A program made the position numbers and the translations under genes. The notes under the pieces were generated by a model that worked only from the letters and a program-made list of their open reading frames with translations, was not told where the DNA came from and did not search any database. From Selaginella moellendorffii (taxonomy: Eukaryota; Streptophyta; Lycopodiopsida; Selaginellales; Selaginellaceae), in contig NW_003314335.1 of assembly GCF_000143415.4 (NCBI RefSeq), forward strand, positions 808,655 to 870,165: 61,511 nucleotides of DNA. Reading direction: 5' to 3'. Shown here in pieces: positions 9,597 through 19,919 of the stretch; within the stretch, counting starts at the first letter, position 1; each line of letters starts with the position of its first letter.

Positions 9597-12368
9597 TCAC
9601 CAGTAGTCTCCACAAGAACAGGTTCCACTCTGGAAGCGATGGAAACGATTAGCGTCCCTCACGGTGATCACCCGACTTCTCAACTTGGATATCAACTTGA
9701 TGGCCGCGTGACAGTCCGAGCAAACTCTGAGGTTCTTCAGAACGAGCAGAGGAATGCCGCTCTTGGTGGAGATGAGTCCGAACGCAACCGCCAATTTCTC
9801 ACTGTGGAGGGCAAGGATCTCCTCCTTGTCTTCGGTTTTGAGATCGTGGACAACGCCGTCAGTGCTTGGAACGAATCCAGCTTGCTTTAGCTCGACGTTC
9901 AAGATGTCGAGTTCTCTGAGAATTTTGTCGGTCTGAGGATGGCTGGAGTCTCCCGCTACGAACTCGTGAACTCTGCCGTGGACCTCGATGACACTCCTTC
10001 CAGGTACCAGCTTCCTTAGACCTCTCTCTTTCATGCTGCTTCTCAGTTCAACTAACTCGTCCTTCTTTCCAGTTGCCGAATACAAACTCGAGAGAAGCGT
10101 GTATGGAGCAGTATTTTGAGGCTCCAGATTGAATGCCTGCTCGGCGGCAGACGCAGCATTCTCCAAACTTCCCTGGACCCGGCAGCCTCCAAGCAACGTT
10201 CTCCAAGCAATTGCATCCGGCGAAAACGGCATGCTGTTCATGAGCTCGTCTGCATCTCCAAGCCTTCCAGATCGAGCCAGCAGGTCCACCATACAGCGAT
10301 AATTCTCAGCAGCTGGAACTAAGTCGAAGTCAGACAGCATCAACTGGAAGTGATCGTAAGCTACTTCAAGCATTCCCGAGTGGCTGCAGGCGATGAGAAC
10401 GGAGATGAAGCTGGCGGAGTCGAGCTCCACTCCTTCACAAGCTGCTGCTCTCAGAAATGCCGCTGCCTCGTCTCCCTGGCCCTGGTGAGCACAGGCTGCG
10501 AGCATCGCATTCCAGGAAACGGAGTTTTTCGTCGTCATGGCTTTGAAGACGGCCTTGGCTTGCTCCAGAGTTCCACACTTACCATACATGCTCACGAGCG
10601 CGGTCTCCACGACAACGTTTGGCAGGCAACACTTTCTTCCAAGAACAGGCTCCACGACTCTCTTGTGGATTCTCTTGCCGAACTCGAGAGCACCACAGCA
10701 GGAACAGGCAGTGATAACGCTCGCAAAGGTGGTGTCGTCCTGCGGCAGTCCCTCCAGGTCCATCTCCCGGAAGACTTGGATGGAATCTTTGCCAAGTCCC
10801 TGCTGTGCGAAGGCCGCAATCATCACGTTCATCGAGACTTGGTCTCGCCTCTCCATCTTCCGGAAGATATCTCTGGCGACTTCGAGGCTCCCGCACTTGG
10901 CATACATGTTGAGCAGCGCGTTTTGGACACCGAGGTCTCTCTCGTACTCGGTGAGAGCGATGAACTTCTCGTGGATCTCCCGGCCCGCTGCCAGAGCTCC
11001 CGACGTGGAACAGGCGCTGAGAATGATCGTGAAAGTCGTCTTATCGGCATCAGAGCTCATACTCCCGAAGAACTCCATCGCCAGCTGCAACTCACCCAGC
11101 TGCGAGCAGCCACCGATCATCGCGTTCCAGGCAACGACGTCGCGGCTTTCCATGCTCTCGAACACTCTCCTCGCTTCGTCCAGCCGGCGGTACCTCGCAT
11201 ACATCTTGATAGCGGCAGTATCCACAAGGACACGCGAGCGTCGAGCATCGTTGTCGATCGAGGGAGACATGAAAGACAACGAGTCCGAGTGGATGATCCT
11301 CCCGTCCTCGAGGCTGCTGCAAGAACTTAAAGCTGCGACGAAAGTTATGTGATCGGGAAGAACACCATCGACAGCCATCAGGCGGAAGAGGTGGATCGCC
11401 TCTCGGTTTTGCTCGCGCTGGACGTAAGCCGTGATCATCGAGTTCCACGACACCAGGCTCTTGCCATCGATCCGGTCGAAGACTCTTCTCGCGGCCAGCA
11501 AAAGTCCGAGCTTGGCGTACGCGTTGAGCAGGCAAGTCGCCACCACGACATCGAACTGGAGTCCCGTCTCCACGATCCTGGCATGGATCTTCTCCAGAGC
11601 GGTGACATCGCTGCAAGCTCCGAGAACTCCAACGAAGGTCGCTCGGCAGGGACGGACGCCATGCTCCGCCATCTTTTCGAAGAGATCGAGAGCTTGGTGG
11701 TGGCTGTGCCCGCTCTGGGCATACGCGGCGATGAGAGCGTTCCAGGAGACGACGTTCTTGGCCGGGATACGATCAAAGACCGACTTTGCAGTGGAGAGAT
11801 CGCCACACTTGGCGTACATGCTGAAGATGGCGGTGTCGAGAATGACCGAGGGGCGGATCCCAGGGCTGGCTTTGATCCTGGCATGGATCTCCCGGCCTCT
11901 CTGGAGATCTCCCAGCGAAGAACAGGCCGAGAGGGCGGTTGCGAAGGTCATGGCCGTGGGAGGAACGTCCATCTTTGCGAAGAGGTGGAGAGCTATGGAG
12001 GGGTGGCCGCGGTGGGCATAGGCCGAGATGATGATGTTCCAGGAGAAGATGTTCTTGTGCTGGATGGTGTCGAAGATGGATCGAGCTTTACAAAGGCTGC
12101 CGTGCTTGGCGAGCATGAGGACGAGGAGATTGTTGAGGTAGGCACTGCTTCCCAGGCCCGCTCGAGTGATCTTTTGGTGGATGATCGAGACTGAGTTGGA
12201 GTCCTTGCAGCTGCGAATCGCGGCGGCGAAGGAGTCGGATTGGATCTCCCTCTCGAGGCTGTCGAGTGGATCGTGCTTCCGGGACGATGAAGAAGAAGAG
12301 CAGGCATTTTTCCTGGTTGTGGCGATGGTGGGCTTCTTCGTCTTCCAGATGGTATGCTTCTTGAGCAT
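9597..12368 (-). CDS. DYW-class PPR protein, likely organellar C-to-U RNA editing factor
   Basis: Intronless frame of 923 residues from the first ATG (12368, MLKKHTIWKTKK) to TAG. PLS-type repeats run from about residue 45 to 700, with motifs such as KNIFSWNIIISAYAHRG, KNVVSWNALIAAYAQSG and RDVVAWNAMIGG. An E/E+ region follows (IAWRTLLGGCRVQGS, YTLLSSLYSATGKKDEL, PGRSVIEVHGRVHEF). A complete DYW deaminase domain comes last, with the zinc/catalytic signature HSEKLA, then CSDCH, and the canonical end CGDYW. In this family the HxE glutamate and Cys residues form the cytidine deaminase site used for C-to-U editing of mitochondrial or plastid transcripts. The Ser/Lys-rich N-terminus would fit organelle import. 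All diagnostic residues are present and no break is seen. Confidence 0.95.
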   Translation of the reverse strand: MLKKHTIWKTKKPTIATTRKNACSSSSSSRKHDPLDSLEREIQSDSFAAAIRSCKDSNSVSIIHQKITRAGLGSSAYLNNLLVLMLAKHGSLCKARSIFDTIQHKNIFSWNIIISAYAHRGHPSIALHLFAKMDVPPTAMTFATALSACSSLGDLQRGREIHARIKASPGIRPSVILDTAIFSMYAKCGDLSTAKSVFDRIPAKNVVSWNALIAAYAQSGHSHHQALDLFEKMAEHGVRPCRATFVGVLGACSDVTALEKIHARIVETGLQFDVVVATCLLNAYAKLGLLLAARRVFDRIDGKSLVSWNSMITAYVQREQNREAIHLFRLMAVDGVLPDHITFVAALSSCSSLEDGRIIHSDSLSFMSPSIDNDARRSRVLVDTAAIKMYARYRRLDEARRVFESMESRDVVAWNAMIGGCSQLGELQLAMEFFGSMSSDADKTTFTIILSACSTSGALAAGREIHEKFIALTEYERDLGVQNALLNMYAKCGSLEVARDIFRKMERRDQVSMNVMIAAFAQQGLGKDSIQVFREMDLEGLPQDDTTFASVITACSCCGALEFGKRIHKRVVEPVLGRKCCLPNVVVETALVSMYGKCGTLEQAKAVFKAMTTKNSVSWNAMLAACAHQGQGDEAAAFLRAAACEGVELDSASFISVLIACSHSGMLEVAYDHFQLMLSDFDLVPAAENYRCMVDLLARSGRLGDADELMNSMPFSPDAIAWRTLLGGCRVQGSLENAASAAEQAFNLEPQNTAPYTLLSSLYSATGKKDELVELRSSMKERGLRKLVPGRSVIEVHGRVHEFVAGDSSHPQTDKILRELDILNVELKQAGFVPSTDGVVHDLKTEDKEEILALHSEKLAVAFGLISTKSGIPLLVLKNLRVCSDCHAAIKLISKLRSRVITVRDANRFHRFQSGTCSCGDYW

Positions 12369-12417
12369 CTCCCAGCACCATTCTTTGCGATCCAAACGCT
12401 ATCTTTGATCAAGAAAG

Positions 12418-12805
12418 CAGATGCCCATTCTGTGCTTGTGCTGTGAGTCTGGATTCTTGCTTGTCAGGATCTATTCTGCGATGATCACGCGAAGAAGATC
12501 TAAAGGAAGCGATCTAGCAAGAGTCAAGGAAGAAGAAGACCAAGGAGGAGCATAGAAAGAATGGAAGAAGAGAGCTCTAGATAGAAGAAAAGATCGTAAT
12601 GAACAGATGCCCTCTCTGGGCATTTTCTGTGAGCTGTGATTTCTGCTGTCAGAATCTATTTTGCGACGATCACACGAAGGAAATCTGATGGGAACGATCA
12701 AGAGAACGCCAAAGAGGAAGAAGACCCAGAAGGATCATAGAAAGAATGGAAGAAAAGAGCTCTAGAGTAGAAGAAATATCTAAATTGCTAGATGCCCTAT
12801 CTGGG
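12418..12805. repeat. Tandem duplication (about 187 bp unit) seeded by PPR-like hairpins
   Basis: Two diverged units (about 12418-12604 and 12605-12789) share agatgccc..., then gtcag(g)atctattctgcgatgatcac and agaaagaatggaagaa...agctctag. A third copy of the starting motif lies at 12790-12806. Each begins with atgccc-N5/6-gggcat, the inverted repeat found in the PPR coding arrays nearby. The stretch lies directly upstream of the DYW PPR start and is non-coding. Confidence 0.7.
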
Positions 12806-13418
12806 CATTTGGCGATCTAAACCTTCTTCCAAAATGCCCATAGAAGAATCAAACCGAGGAGTGATGACAAACGGCCACGCAGCTAAAATTTCTCCACTCT
12901 TTGCAGAGGTCAGAGCTGCCAGCCACACGAGGAAGAGAACAAAAAAATAGAACTAGATGGAAGAAGAGAGAAGAGCTCTAATAATTAGGGGTTATAGCAG
13001 TGATGGTAGATTTTGAATGGCGAAGAATGGCGCCTTCTCGCCCTCCTCCTCGCGGCCATTGATCGCAGCCTCGTCCTCTTGTGCCCGTGGCGCTCGCTTC
13101 CAACGTCTCTAAGATCGGCGCTGCCGCCGGGATCGATAGCCGCTGGAGTCGCTGCGATCCGGTAAGTTCTTCCCTTCCACGGCCGAAATTTTGGGATTCC
13201 CTGCCCGCATTGGCTTGTTCTTCCTTGATCCAATCTTCCAAGTCGGGGTTTTTGTTTTCTCGGTAGGCTTTCTTTGTCTCATTGGCTTATTCGATCATCC
13301 AAGCGAGGGTTCTAGCACACAGTTCTTTTGATGCTTGCAAAGCCGTGGCTTTTGTTTTCTTCTCTCGATCTTTGAGAGGTTTTTTATCTTTTTCTTTCTT
13401 TGCTTGCGAAGCCCAGCG
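12806..13418. other. Bidirectional upstream region
   Basis: This 0.6 kb lies between the divergent DYW PPR gene (minus) and the RLCK gene (plus). It probably contains the kinase promoter and 5' leader, possibly with a leader intron (gtaagttc near 13161, pyrimidine-rich run before 13410). No further gene is recognised. Confidence 0.4.
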
Positions 13419-14813
13419 ATGGCGTCCAAGCTTCTCACCGCATGGCGCAAGAGGAAACGCACCAAGAGCACTGATGAGTATGCATGTAAGCGTTTTTTTT
13501 TCTTTGTTCTTTCTTTTTGTTCTTCTCAATGCTTCTCGACGCAGGGCCGCCAAAGTCACTCGAGTTTTGGGAGGACGTTCCTCCTCCTCCACTGTTGAGG
13601 CCCGCGGCCATCCCTGCCGTGGTCTTCACTTTGAGAGAAATGCTCCAAGCCACGAACAACTTTAGCTACGATAACTTCATCGGCGAAGGAGGCTTTGGTC
13701 GTGTCTATCGAGGAGTTTTGAGAACTGGAAAGGTCTGTAAGTTCTTCTAGGTGTCCTTTCTCTCACTCTAGTTTTTTCTTTTCTGTGAAACAGCCCGTGG
13801 CCATCAAGCAGATGGATCCAACTTTAAGCCGAGGCACACAAGGCGAGCGAGAGTTCCGGGTGGAAGTCGACCTTCTAAGTCGGCTCAGCCACCCCAGCCT
13901 TGTGAGGCTGATCGGCTACTGTGCCGATAGAAAGCAGAGAATGCTGGTGTACGAGTTCATGACTCAAGGAAGTCTTCAAGAACACTTGCACGGTATGGTA
14001 GTACAGTTGCCAATAATTTGGTGTTTATAGAGTTTGCCTCTTTCAGGGATTGTGCGGATAAAGATGGACTGGCAAGTCCGTGTTCGTATTGCCCTTGGCT
14101 CAGCTAGAGCTCTAGAATACCTCCACGCTGGACCTGCGACTGGCAATCCCATCATCCATCGGGATTTCAAGTCGAGTAACATACTTCTTGATGAGACCTT
14201 CCAAGCGAAGGTGGGCCTGGTTTCTTCGTCACGCTCACGGCAGTCCTACTTTTCTTTGTGATTCAGGTGTCAGATTTTGGTCTTGCAAAGCTTGTTCCGC
14301 ATGGAAACAAAACGTATGTGAGCACGAGGGTACTGGGAACTTTTGGTTATTTCGATCCACACTACACGGCAGTAAGACTTGGTATTTCAAAGACACTTTC
14401 CAATCCGTGGTCTCGCAGACAGGGAGGCTTACGCTGAAGAGTGATGTCTATGCGTTTGGTGTTGTGCTGCTGGAGCTTCTTACTGGAAGGCGGCCGGTGG
14501 ATTCGGCACACAGCTTTACAAAACAGAACTTAGTTTTTCAGGTAAGTTAAACACAAGCGGCTTCATGTCAGGCTTTTTACCTGCACTGTCACAGGTGCGA
14601 GACAGTTTACGGGACAGCAGGAAGTTAAAGAAGATAATTGACCCCGAAATATCGTTGGAATCGTGCTCGTGGGAATCCATCAAGAGATTCGCGATGCTGG
14701 CCTACTGCTGCGTGCGTGACGACGATACCCGGCGTCCGACGATGGGAGAATGCGTTGCAGAGTTGGAACAGCTCTATCTTCTAATCCTGTTCTACAGGAG
14801 AGCCGCAACGTGA
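13419..14813 (+). CDS. Receptor-like cytoplasmic kinase (RLCK), 7 exons
   Basis: Proposed exons: 13419-13485, 13545-13732, 13794-13992, 14047-14210, 14267-14371, 14419-14541 and 14595-14813, giving 354 residues in one frame. The basic N-terminus ([16 protein letters not shown]) has no signal peptide or transmembrane segment. The kinase core is complete: Gly loop [16 protein letters not shown] lysine, [12 protein letters not shown] catalytic loop, [17 protein letters not shown] in the P+1 region, [21 protein letters not shown] and RRPTMGECV. These features match the plant RLK/Pelle family, near the PBS1-like/RLCK-VII or PERK-type groups, which relay signals from surface receptors. The C-terminal tail after subdomain XI is very short. 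Splice sites are consistent with the surrounding gene style. Confidence 0.9.
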
Positions 14814-14998
14814 AACTTCTCAGTCAGGTACCTTGCCATTTTCAAATGGCTCATTCCATTTCTAAGATCTGTATACAGGGACAGGGACATAAAACAAAAC
14901 CAAAAAAGAGAAGAGAAGAACGATAGGAAGCAGCTCTGTACATTCTGCACTGACAATTTCTTCATCTTCACGTCGACACTCGCGAGCATGCGACCGGT

Positions 14999-15941
14999 TC
15001 ATGAGAGAGGTGACCGCTGCGGCTGGCCTTTCCTGCGCCGCTTGGAAGACCGTGGCGACTCGCAGTGCTTCTGCGGCGTCAGCGGCTCCACGGTGTTGTT
15101 GACATCCGCCGCCAGCGACGATATCCCAGAATGCTGCGGGCTGTGGGGGACGAGCACAGAGATCGGGGAAGGCGGAACGTCGGCAAAAGTGGCCTGCTCC
15201 TCATCGCCATCGCTCTCCACGGTGGTGCTCGACTGCTGCCGCGGGCTGTCCATCTTGCGCTTCTTGATCGGCACCTGGGCCTTCTTCCCGGCCTTGGAAA
15301 TCTTCTGCTCGTCCGTGAGACCCTCAACCGCCATGGACTTGACAAGCACAGGCTCGTCCTCGAAGCAGCAAGTCCTCGACGTCCGTGGTGCCGGAGACGA
15401 AGAAGCCGCTACTCCAGCAGGGACAGGGACAGGAGCGGGGGAAGACGAAGCGGCGGTGCCGGGTGCATGCTGCGAGAGCTCGCCGTGAGAAGGAACAGGA
15501 ACATGAAGCGGAAGAGCCAGGGAGACGGAGGGATTGATACGAGCAGCGGCCAACTTACAGCTGATGGAGCAGAAGCAAGTGGGATCCGTGAGCGTCCGGT
15601 TGCAGTTCTGGCACCAGTGCGTGGCGGCCTTGGCGATCCGGTCCTGCGGCCTGCTGAGGAGGAAGACGATCTTGGCGCTGTTGATGGTGTAAGTCTGGAT
15701 GTTGGAGATGTCGGCCAACTTTTGGATGTCGTGGACCCGGACAGCGTCCATGTGTGACGCGCGGCGGACTTGCAAGCTCCGGTGGTTTGCATGCTCGGTC
15801 TGGAGGCCAATGTGGCACATCGGCCCGTCCAGGACGCAGTCGATGCAGAAGTGATTGCGCTCGTTCTTGCTCGACGCGTGCTTGAGGCACTGCGAGAAGT
15901 AGTTCCCGGTGAGGAAATGCGGCAGCCAGCTCGGGCCTTCT

Positions 15942-15976
<35 letters not shown>

Positions 15977-16042
15977 CGGGGAAGAATGAGAAGCCGGCGG
16001 TGAGGCGGAGGAGGAGGAGGATTGCTCGAGGGCGGAAGCCAT
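14999..16042 (-). CDS. PLATZ zinc-dependent DNA-binding protein
   Basis: Frame of 347 residues from MASALEQSSSSS (ATG 16042). After a Ser/Pro-rich leader with a run of 12 prolines comes the PLATZ domain: WLPHFLTGNYFSQCLKH, NERNHFCIDCVLDGPMC, HRSLQVRRASHMDAVR, NIQTYTINSAKIVFL and the Cys cluster HWCQNCNRTLTDPTCFCS. PLATZ proteins bind AT-rich DNA with zinc and often repress transcription. The C-terminal region is low-complexity (Pro/Ser/Ala) and contains basic stretches (KKRKMD; SSKRRRKGQPQRSPL). The last is the conserved basic tail of many plant PLATZ proteins. No intron is needed in this reading, whereas many family members have some, so an unrecognised small intron in the low-complexity region is possible. 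Confidence 0.88.
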
Positions 16043-16183
16043 CGCCAGCAAGAAGAGCAATGCAGGGGTTTTGGAGATGACCCACAAGAACCCAATGCCG
16101 GCCGAGACGATCCAAGCAAGAGCGCAACCAAGAGCGCAAGAGAAAAGAAGAGTCCAAGCTCCAAAGCCCAGCGCTCTCGCTCG

Positions 16184-16232
16184 AAGAAGAAGAAGAAGAA
16201 GAAGACGAGGAAGAAGGAAGGAAGGAAGGAAG
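16184..16232. repeat. GAA/GGAA purine microsatellite
   Basis: A run of gaagaagaa followed by aaggaaggaagg lies in the upstream region of the PLATZ gene, in its likely 5' leader or promoter. GA/CT-rich tracts are common near plant transcription starts. Confidence 0.6.
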
Positions 16233-16718
16233 GAAGCGCTCTAAAGCTCAAACCTCGCGGAGTGGAATCGCGCTACTACTACTCGGCGGCGATCAATGCC
16301 TTGCGCTACAAGCCAGGAAGATCGTCATAAACGCGCGAGGCAAGGATTTCTTTTTGTGCTCTCTCCTTTCAGGAAGATCGAGGAGAAAGACATGAAAAAG
16401 AGGAAGAAAGCCTCTCTCTTTCCTTTTTTTTTTTTTCTCTTCTAAGAGGAAATTGAGAGCTCTCTCTCGAAGTTTACCTCTCTAGGCTACAATAGAAACA
16501 ACCAACATGCTTCCAGGGTGAGTGAACGTGTCCTTGGTATGGACATGTGTCTCTCGCTCCACTGGTTTCCCAACTGGGAGAGGCTCTAAGGACAGTGTCC
16601 TTAGCAAAGCCGGGCCTTGCCGCCTTGGACGCGCTGACGTGTCCGCCGCCGCGGCATGCCACGCTGGACGACCGTCCCCCGCGAGAGCTCACACTGCATT
16701 TTAGGGTTCTTGGCGCGC

Positions 16719-18089
16719 ATGGCGGTGGATCCGCCCGGGCGGCGCCGCGGCGAGGCGAATTCCTACGCCGCGATGCTGCGCAAGTGCTCCGCGCTGTCGC
16801 AGGTGAAGTGGGTGCACAGGATCGTGGCGGAGGATGGGTGGGAGGATGATACCTTCGTGGCGAATTTCCTGATCCAGATGTATGGGCGCTGCGGCGGCGC
16901 GCAGGAGGCGGCGAAGGTGTTTGAGAAGCTGCCGCGGCGAAATCAATTCTCCTGGAATATCATGCTAGCGGCATTTGCCCAGAATGGGCATTTGCAGGAG
17001 GCGCGTCAGATCTTTGATCGGTCGCCGCACAGGAATGTGGTGACTTGGAATGCGATGATGGCTGCGTATGCGATGGCTGGGCGGATCCGAGAGGCCGAGA
17101 TCGTCTTCAAGAAGATGCCCCAGCGGGATCTCATCTCGTGGAACTCGATGCTCACTGCATATGCCCAGCACGGGTATTTTGAGGAGGCTTTGCGGCTCTT
17201 TGCGGCGATGGATCTCGAGCCCGACAGCGTGACTTTCCTGTGTGTTCTTGAAGCCTGCGGCGAGATCGGTCAGGAAAGATCCCAGTGCAAGCTTCTTCAT
17301 TCGAGGGTCTCGAATTGCGGGCTGGAGATGGAGCTTAAGATCAGCACCGCGCTGATCGACATGTATGGGAAGTGCTCCAGCCCCGAGGACGCCAGGGACG
17401 TGTTCTGGAGGATCAGCGACACCGCCCAGGACCTCGCGCTCTGGAACGCGATGATCTCGGCTCACGCCAAGAACCGCCAAGTTCGCGAGGCTCTCTATCT
17501 CTTCTCGCTGCTCGATCTCCAAGGAGCGAGGCCAAACGACTCCACGCTGGTAAGCATTCTAGACTCCGCCGCTAGCTCCTCGGATCTAAACCATGCCAGG
17601 TTCGTGCAAGGCGTTGTGGAGGAGGGTGACGAGGCGCTGAGCGTGGACGTGAAGAACGCGATCATCGGCATGTACAAGCGGTGCGGCAGCATCGAGAACG
17701 CGAGGAGGGTGTTCGTCCGGATCGAGAACAAGGACACGGTGTCGTGGAACTCGATCATCGCGGCCTACGCCGACTTGGGCGATTGCAAGGAGGCGATCGA
17801 GCTGTTCGAGCTCATGAGTTTGGAGGGATTTGAGCCGAGCAGGGCGACGTATCTCAGTGTTCTTGGGGCGTGTAGCCACGCGGGGCTGGTCAAGGAAGGG
17901 GTGGAGGTGTTCGCGAGCATGGTGGAGTTTGGCGTGGTGCCGACGAGGGAGCACTTTAGCTGCATGGTGGATTTGTTTGGGAGGGGAGGATGGGTGGCGG
18001 AGGCACACGAGGTGTTTAGCAAAGGTCCCTTGAGGCCCAGCGTTACCGCTTGGAGGGCCTTGTGTGGAGCGTTTGTCCAGCAACATTAA
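16719..18089 (+). CDS. PPR protein lacking the E/DYW C-terminus, next to scaffold gap
   Basis: The start is most likely ATG 16719 (MAVDPPGRRRGEANSYAAML), giving 456 residues; an in-frame ATG at 16656 gives 21 more. PLS-type motifs include RNQFSWNIMLAAFAQNGHLQEA, RNVVTWNAMMAAYAMAG, RDLISWNSMLTAYAQHG and KDTVSWNSIIAAYADLG. The array ends with a typical last motif (YLSVLGACSHAGLVKEG, HFSCMVDLFGRGG). The frame stops at WRALCGAFVQQH, exactly where an E1 motif should begin, and a T-rich run leads into 100 Ns. The E and DYW parts may be lost, so the encoded protein would be an RNA binder without its own editing domain. Mis-assembly at the gap is an alternative. Confidence 0.85.
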   Translation: MAVDPPGRRRGEANSYAAMLRKCSALSQVKWVHRIVAEDGWEDDTFVANFLIQMYGRCGGAQEAAKVFEKLPRRNQFSWNIMLAAFAQNGHLQEARQIFDRSPHRNVVTWNAMMAAYAMAGRIREAEIVFKKMPQRDLISWNSMLTAYAQHGYFEEALRLFAAMDLEPDSVTFLCVLEACGEIGQERSQCKLLHSRVSNCGLEMELKISTALIDMYGKCSSPEDARDVFWRISDTAQDLALWNAMISAHAKNRQVREALYLFSLLDLQGARPNDSTLVSILDSAASSSDLNHARFVQGVVEEGDEALSVDVKNAIIGMYKRCGSIENARRVFVRIENKDTVSWNSIIAAYADLGDCKEAIELFELMSLEGFEPSRATYLSVLGACSHAGLVKEGVEVFASMVEFGVVPTREHFSCMVDLFGRGGWVAEAHEVFSKGPLRPSVTAWRALCGAFVQQH

Positions 18090-18110
18090 TTTTTTGTTTT
18101 TGTTTTTTTT

Positions 18111-18210
18111 NNNNNNNNNNNNNNNNNNNNNNNNNNNNNNNNNNNNNNNNNNNNNNNNNNNNNNNNNNNNNNNNNNNNNNNNNNNNNNNNNNNNNNNNNN
18201 NNNNNNNNNN
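18111..18210. other. Assembly gap (100 N)
   Basis: Exactly 100 undetermined bases follow a T-rich run. A fixed 100-N block usually marks a join of unknown size, so the order and distance of the two sides should be treated as uncertain. Confidence 0.98.
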
Positions 18211-18234
18211 ACACTGTATTCATTTCTTGTGATT

Positions 18235-18540
18235 CAATTGTAAGCTTTGATGACCACCCAGCAAAAGAAAATTGTTTTTTGTGAGACTATAAGAGAGAAA
18301 ATACTAAGTTTTTTTAACATAGCATGCTGTATTATTGATCAAAATTACGAATTAAATACTTGAAGGTATAAAGCTCAATAAATACAACATGAAATACCCA
18401 CCAGCACAATTGTAAGCTTTCATGACCACCCAGCAAAATATCTTCTTTTATAAGACTATAAGAGAGAAAATACTAATGTTTTTCAACATGGTATGCTGTA
18501 TTATTGATCCAAACTGACGAATATTTAATATTTCACAATT
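18235..18540. repeat. Direct tandem duplication, about 175 bp unit, AT-rich
   Basis: The motifs caattgtaagctt, gaccacccagcaaaa, gactataagagagaaaatacta and tgctgtattattgatc occur in the same order from about 18235 and again from about 18407. The second unit differs by scattered substitutions. No coding frame spans it. Confidence 0.75.
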
Positions 18541-18628
18541 AGAATTCTAGAATATACTCCAAAATATGCCTGAATATTCTCTGAGCTTACGACAAGAGAT
18601 AAAGTAGTTTTTCCTGTTCTTTTGGTTT

Positions 18629-18868
18629 CTACACGACTGAATTTGGGCCTCTGGGAGGACCGCGCGATGAGATGGGCTCTTTCTTCTTTTTCTTCGCCAT
18701 GAGCACACTGGTGTTAATCCCTCGCTCTTGCGAAGTAGATTCCACCTTGGAGGATCCACAAGAGAAGAGGTTTCTTACCGCCGATGCCATGAAATTCTCC
18801 TTGACCGCTTGCGAGATGCGGCCCAGCAGCGAAGGTTTCTCCTCCAAATCCTCCTCCTTCGCTGCCAT
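18629..18868 (-). CDS. Small hypothetical protein
   Basis: A frame of 79 residues starts MAAKEEDLEEKPSLLGRISQ and ends GPPRGPNSVV. It is acidic at the N-terminus, amphipathic in the middle (GRISQAVKENFMASAVRNLF) and basic near the C-terminus (AKKKKKEP). The frame is open further upstream to 19249, but that part looks less like protein. No family is recognised and the reading could be chance. Confidence 0.25.
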   Translation of the reverse strand: MAAKEEDLEEKPSLLGRISQAVKENFMASAVRNLFSCGSSKVESTSQERGINTSVLMAKKKKKEPISSRGPPRGPNSVV

Positions 18869-19919
18869 TTTTATCCAATCGCAAATTTCACTCCGCTCAC
18901 ACAAAAGACTCTGCTCGCGAGTCGCGATCCCCTGACTGGCTTTTGACAGTGCTGCCTGGGTATCACGTACGAAAAAGAGAACCTTGGTACGGAAAGAAAC
19001 TCTTCCTCTTTTTCTTCTCCTTGTCTTGTGGATTTCCACCACATCCGCAAATATGACTGTCTGAACCGTCCAGACCCTCTGCAAATGAGCCTCAAGCTCC
19101 TGCAAATTTATACATGAAATGTGGAGACATGGAGGCAGTGACGAGTTGACCGGCACAAGGTATACTTTCGTACAATTCCCAACGCGTAAGTGTCCATCTG
19201 GTTGAGAGATCGGATTCATGACAATAACAAGTTTATCATGGTCTTCCATATTTGATAATCAAATAGTATACAAAATCAATACCACAATTGTTGAGAGATG
19301 GAAGCGTTTAACATTCTTGTCACTGTTTTCGTTGCATGCATGCATCCCGACGTCTCAAGTTTGTGAATCCAACTCTTAGCACAGTACAAGGCCTGTTTGT
19401 TTTTGGGACTCAGCCTTAGATGCCGGTGAGAGCTTAGTCCCTCTGCCATCGACTTCCATTCTCTCAGTTGGCTGTTCCCGGCCCTTTTTTTGCTTGCTGC
19501 TTCTTGCTTCTCCAACCCTAAGTTCTAAGCTCCAGTTAAGGGAAAAGAGAAACAAAAGTGAAAGAATCCCCAAGAGACCGCAACGCAACCTGAAAATCCA
19601 AGAGCGTCGGTGTCTCAAATTGCTATAGTACCTGGGCCTCTTCTTCCATTCGGATATTGCCGCTCAACAAAAAAAACAGGAGTTTTTTTATACCTTTATA
19701 AGATGTTGAAGCTCTAGGAAAGGCTTATTTATGGTCGTATTAAATAATTTAACGAGGAACAATAACTTCCAGTACTCGAGAAAAGAACGATATAAATAAC
19801 ACAAAGAGCGCATTCAACCTCAATACTGTAGGCATGAAGAAGATACCCTTCAAATCGCTCAGCTTCATTCCCAATTAAAAGGATTTCAGGCTTTTTTCTA
19901 AATGCAAAATCTATAGAAT
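18869..19919. other. Intergenic stretch, no gene recognised
   Basis: Several short frames exist on the minus strand, including one at 19276-19515, but none has a recognisable motif or exon structure. AT-rich sequence dominates after 19650. Confidence 0.4.

Noticed and set aside
10350-12194. Long plus-strand frames over the DYW PPR gene, and similar antisense frames over the other PPR, PLATZ and kinase genes
   Set aside because: Antisense shadows; the minus-strand frames carry the PPR, E and DYW signatures.
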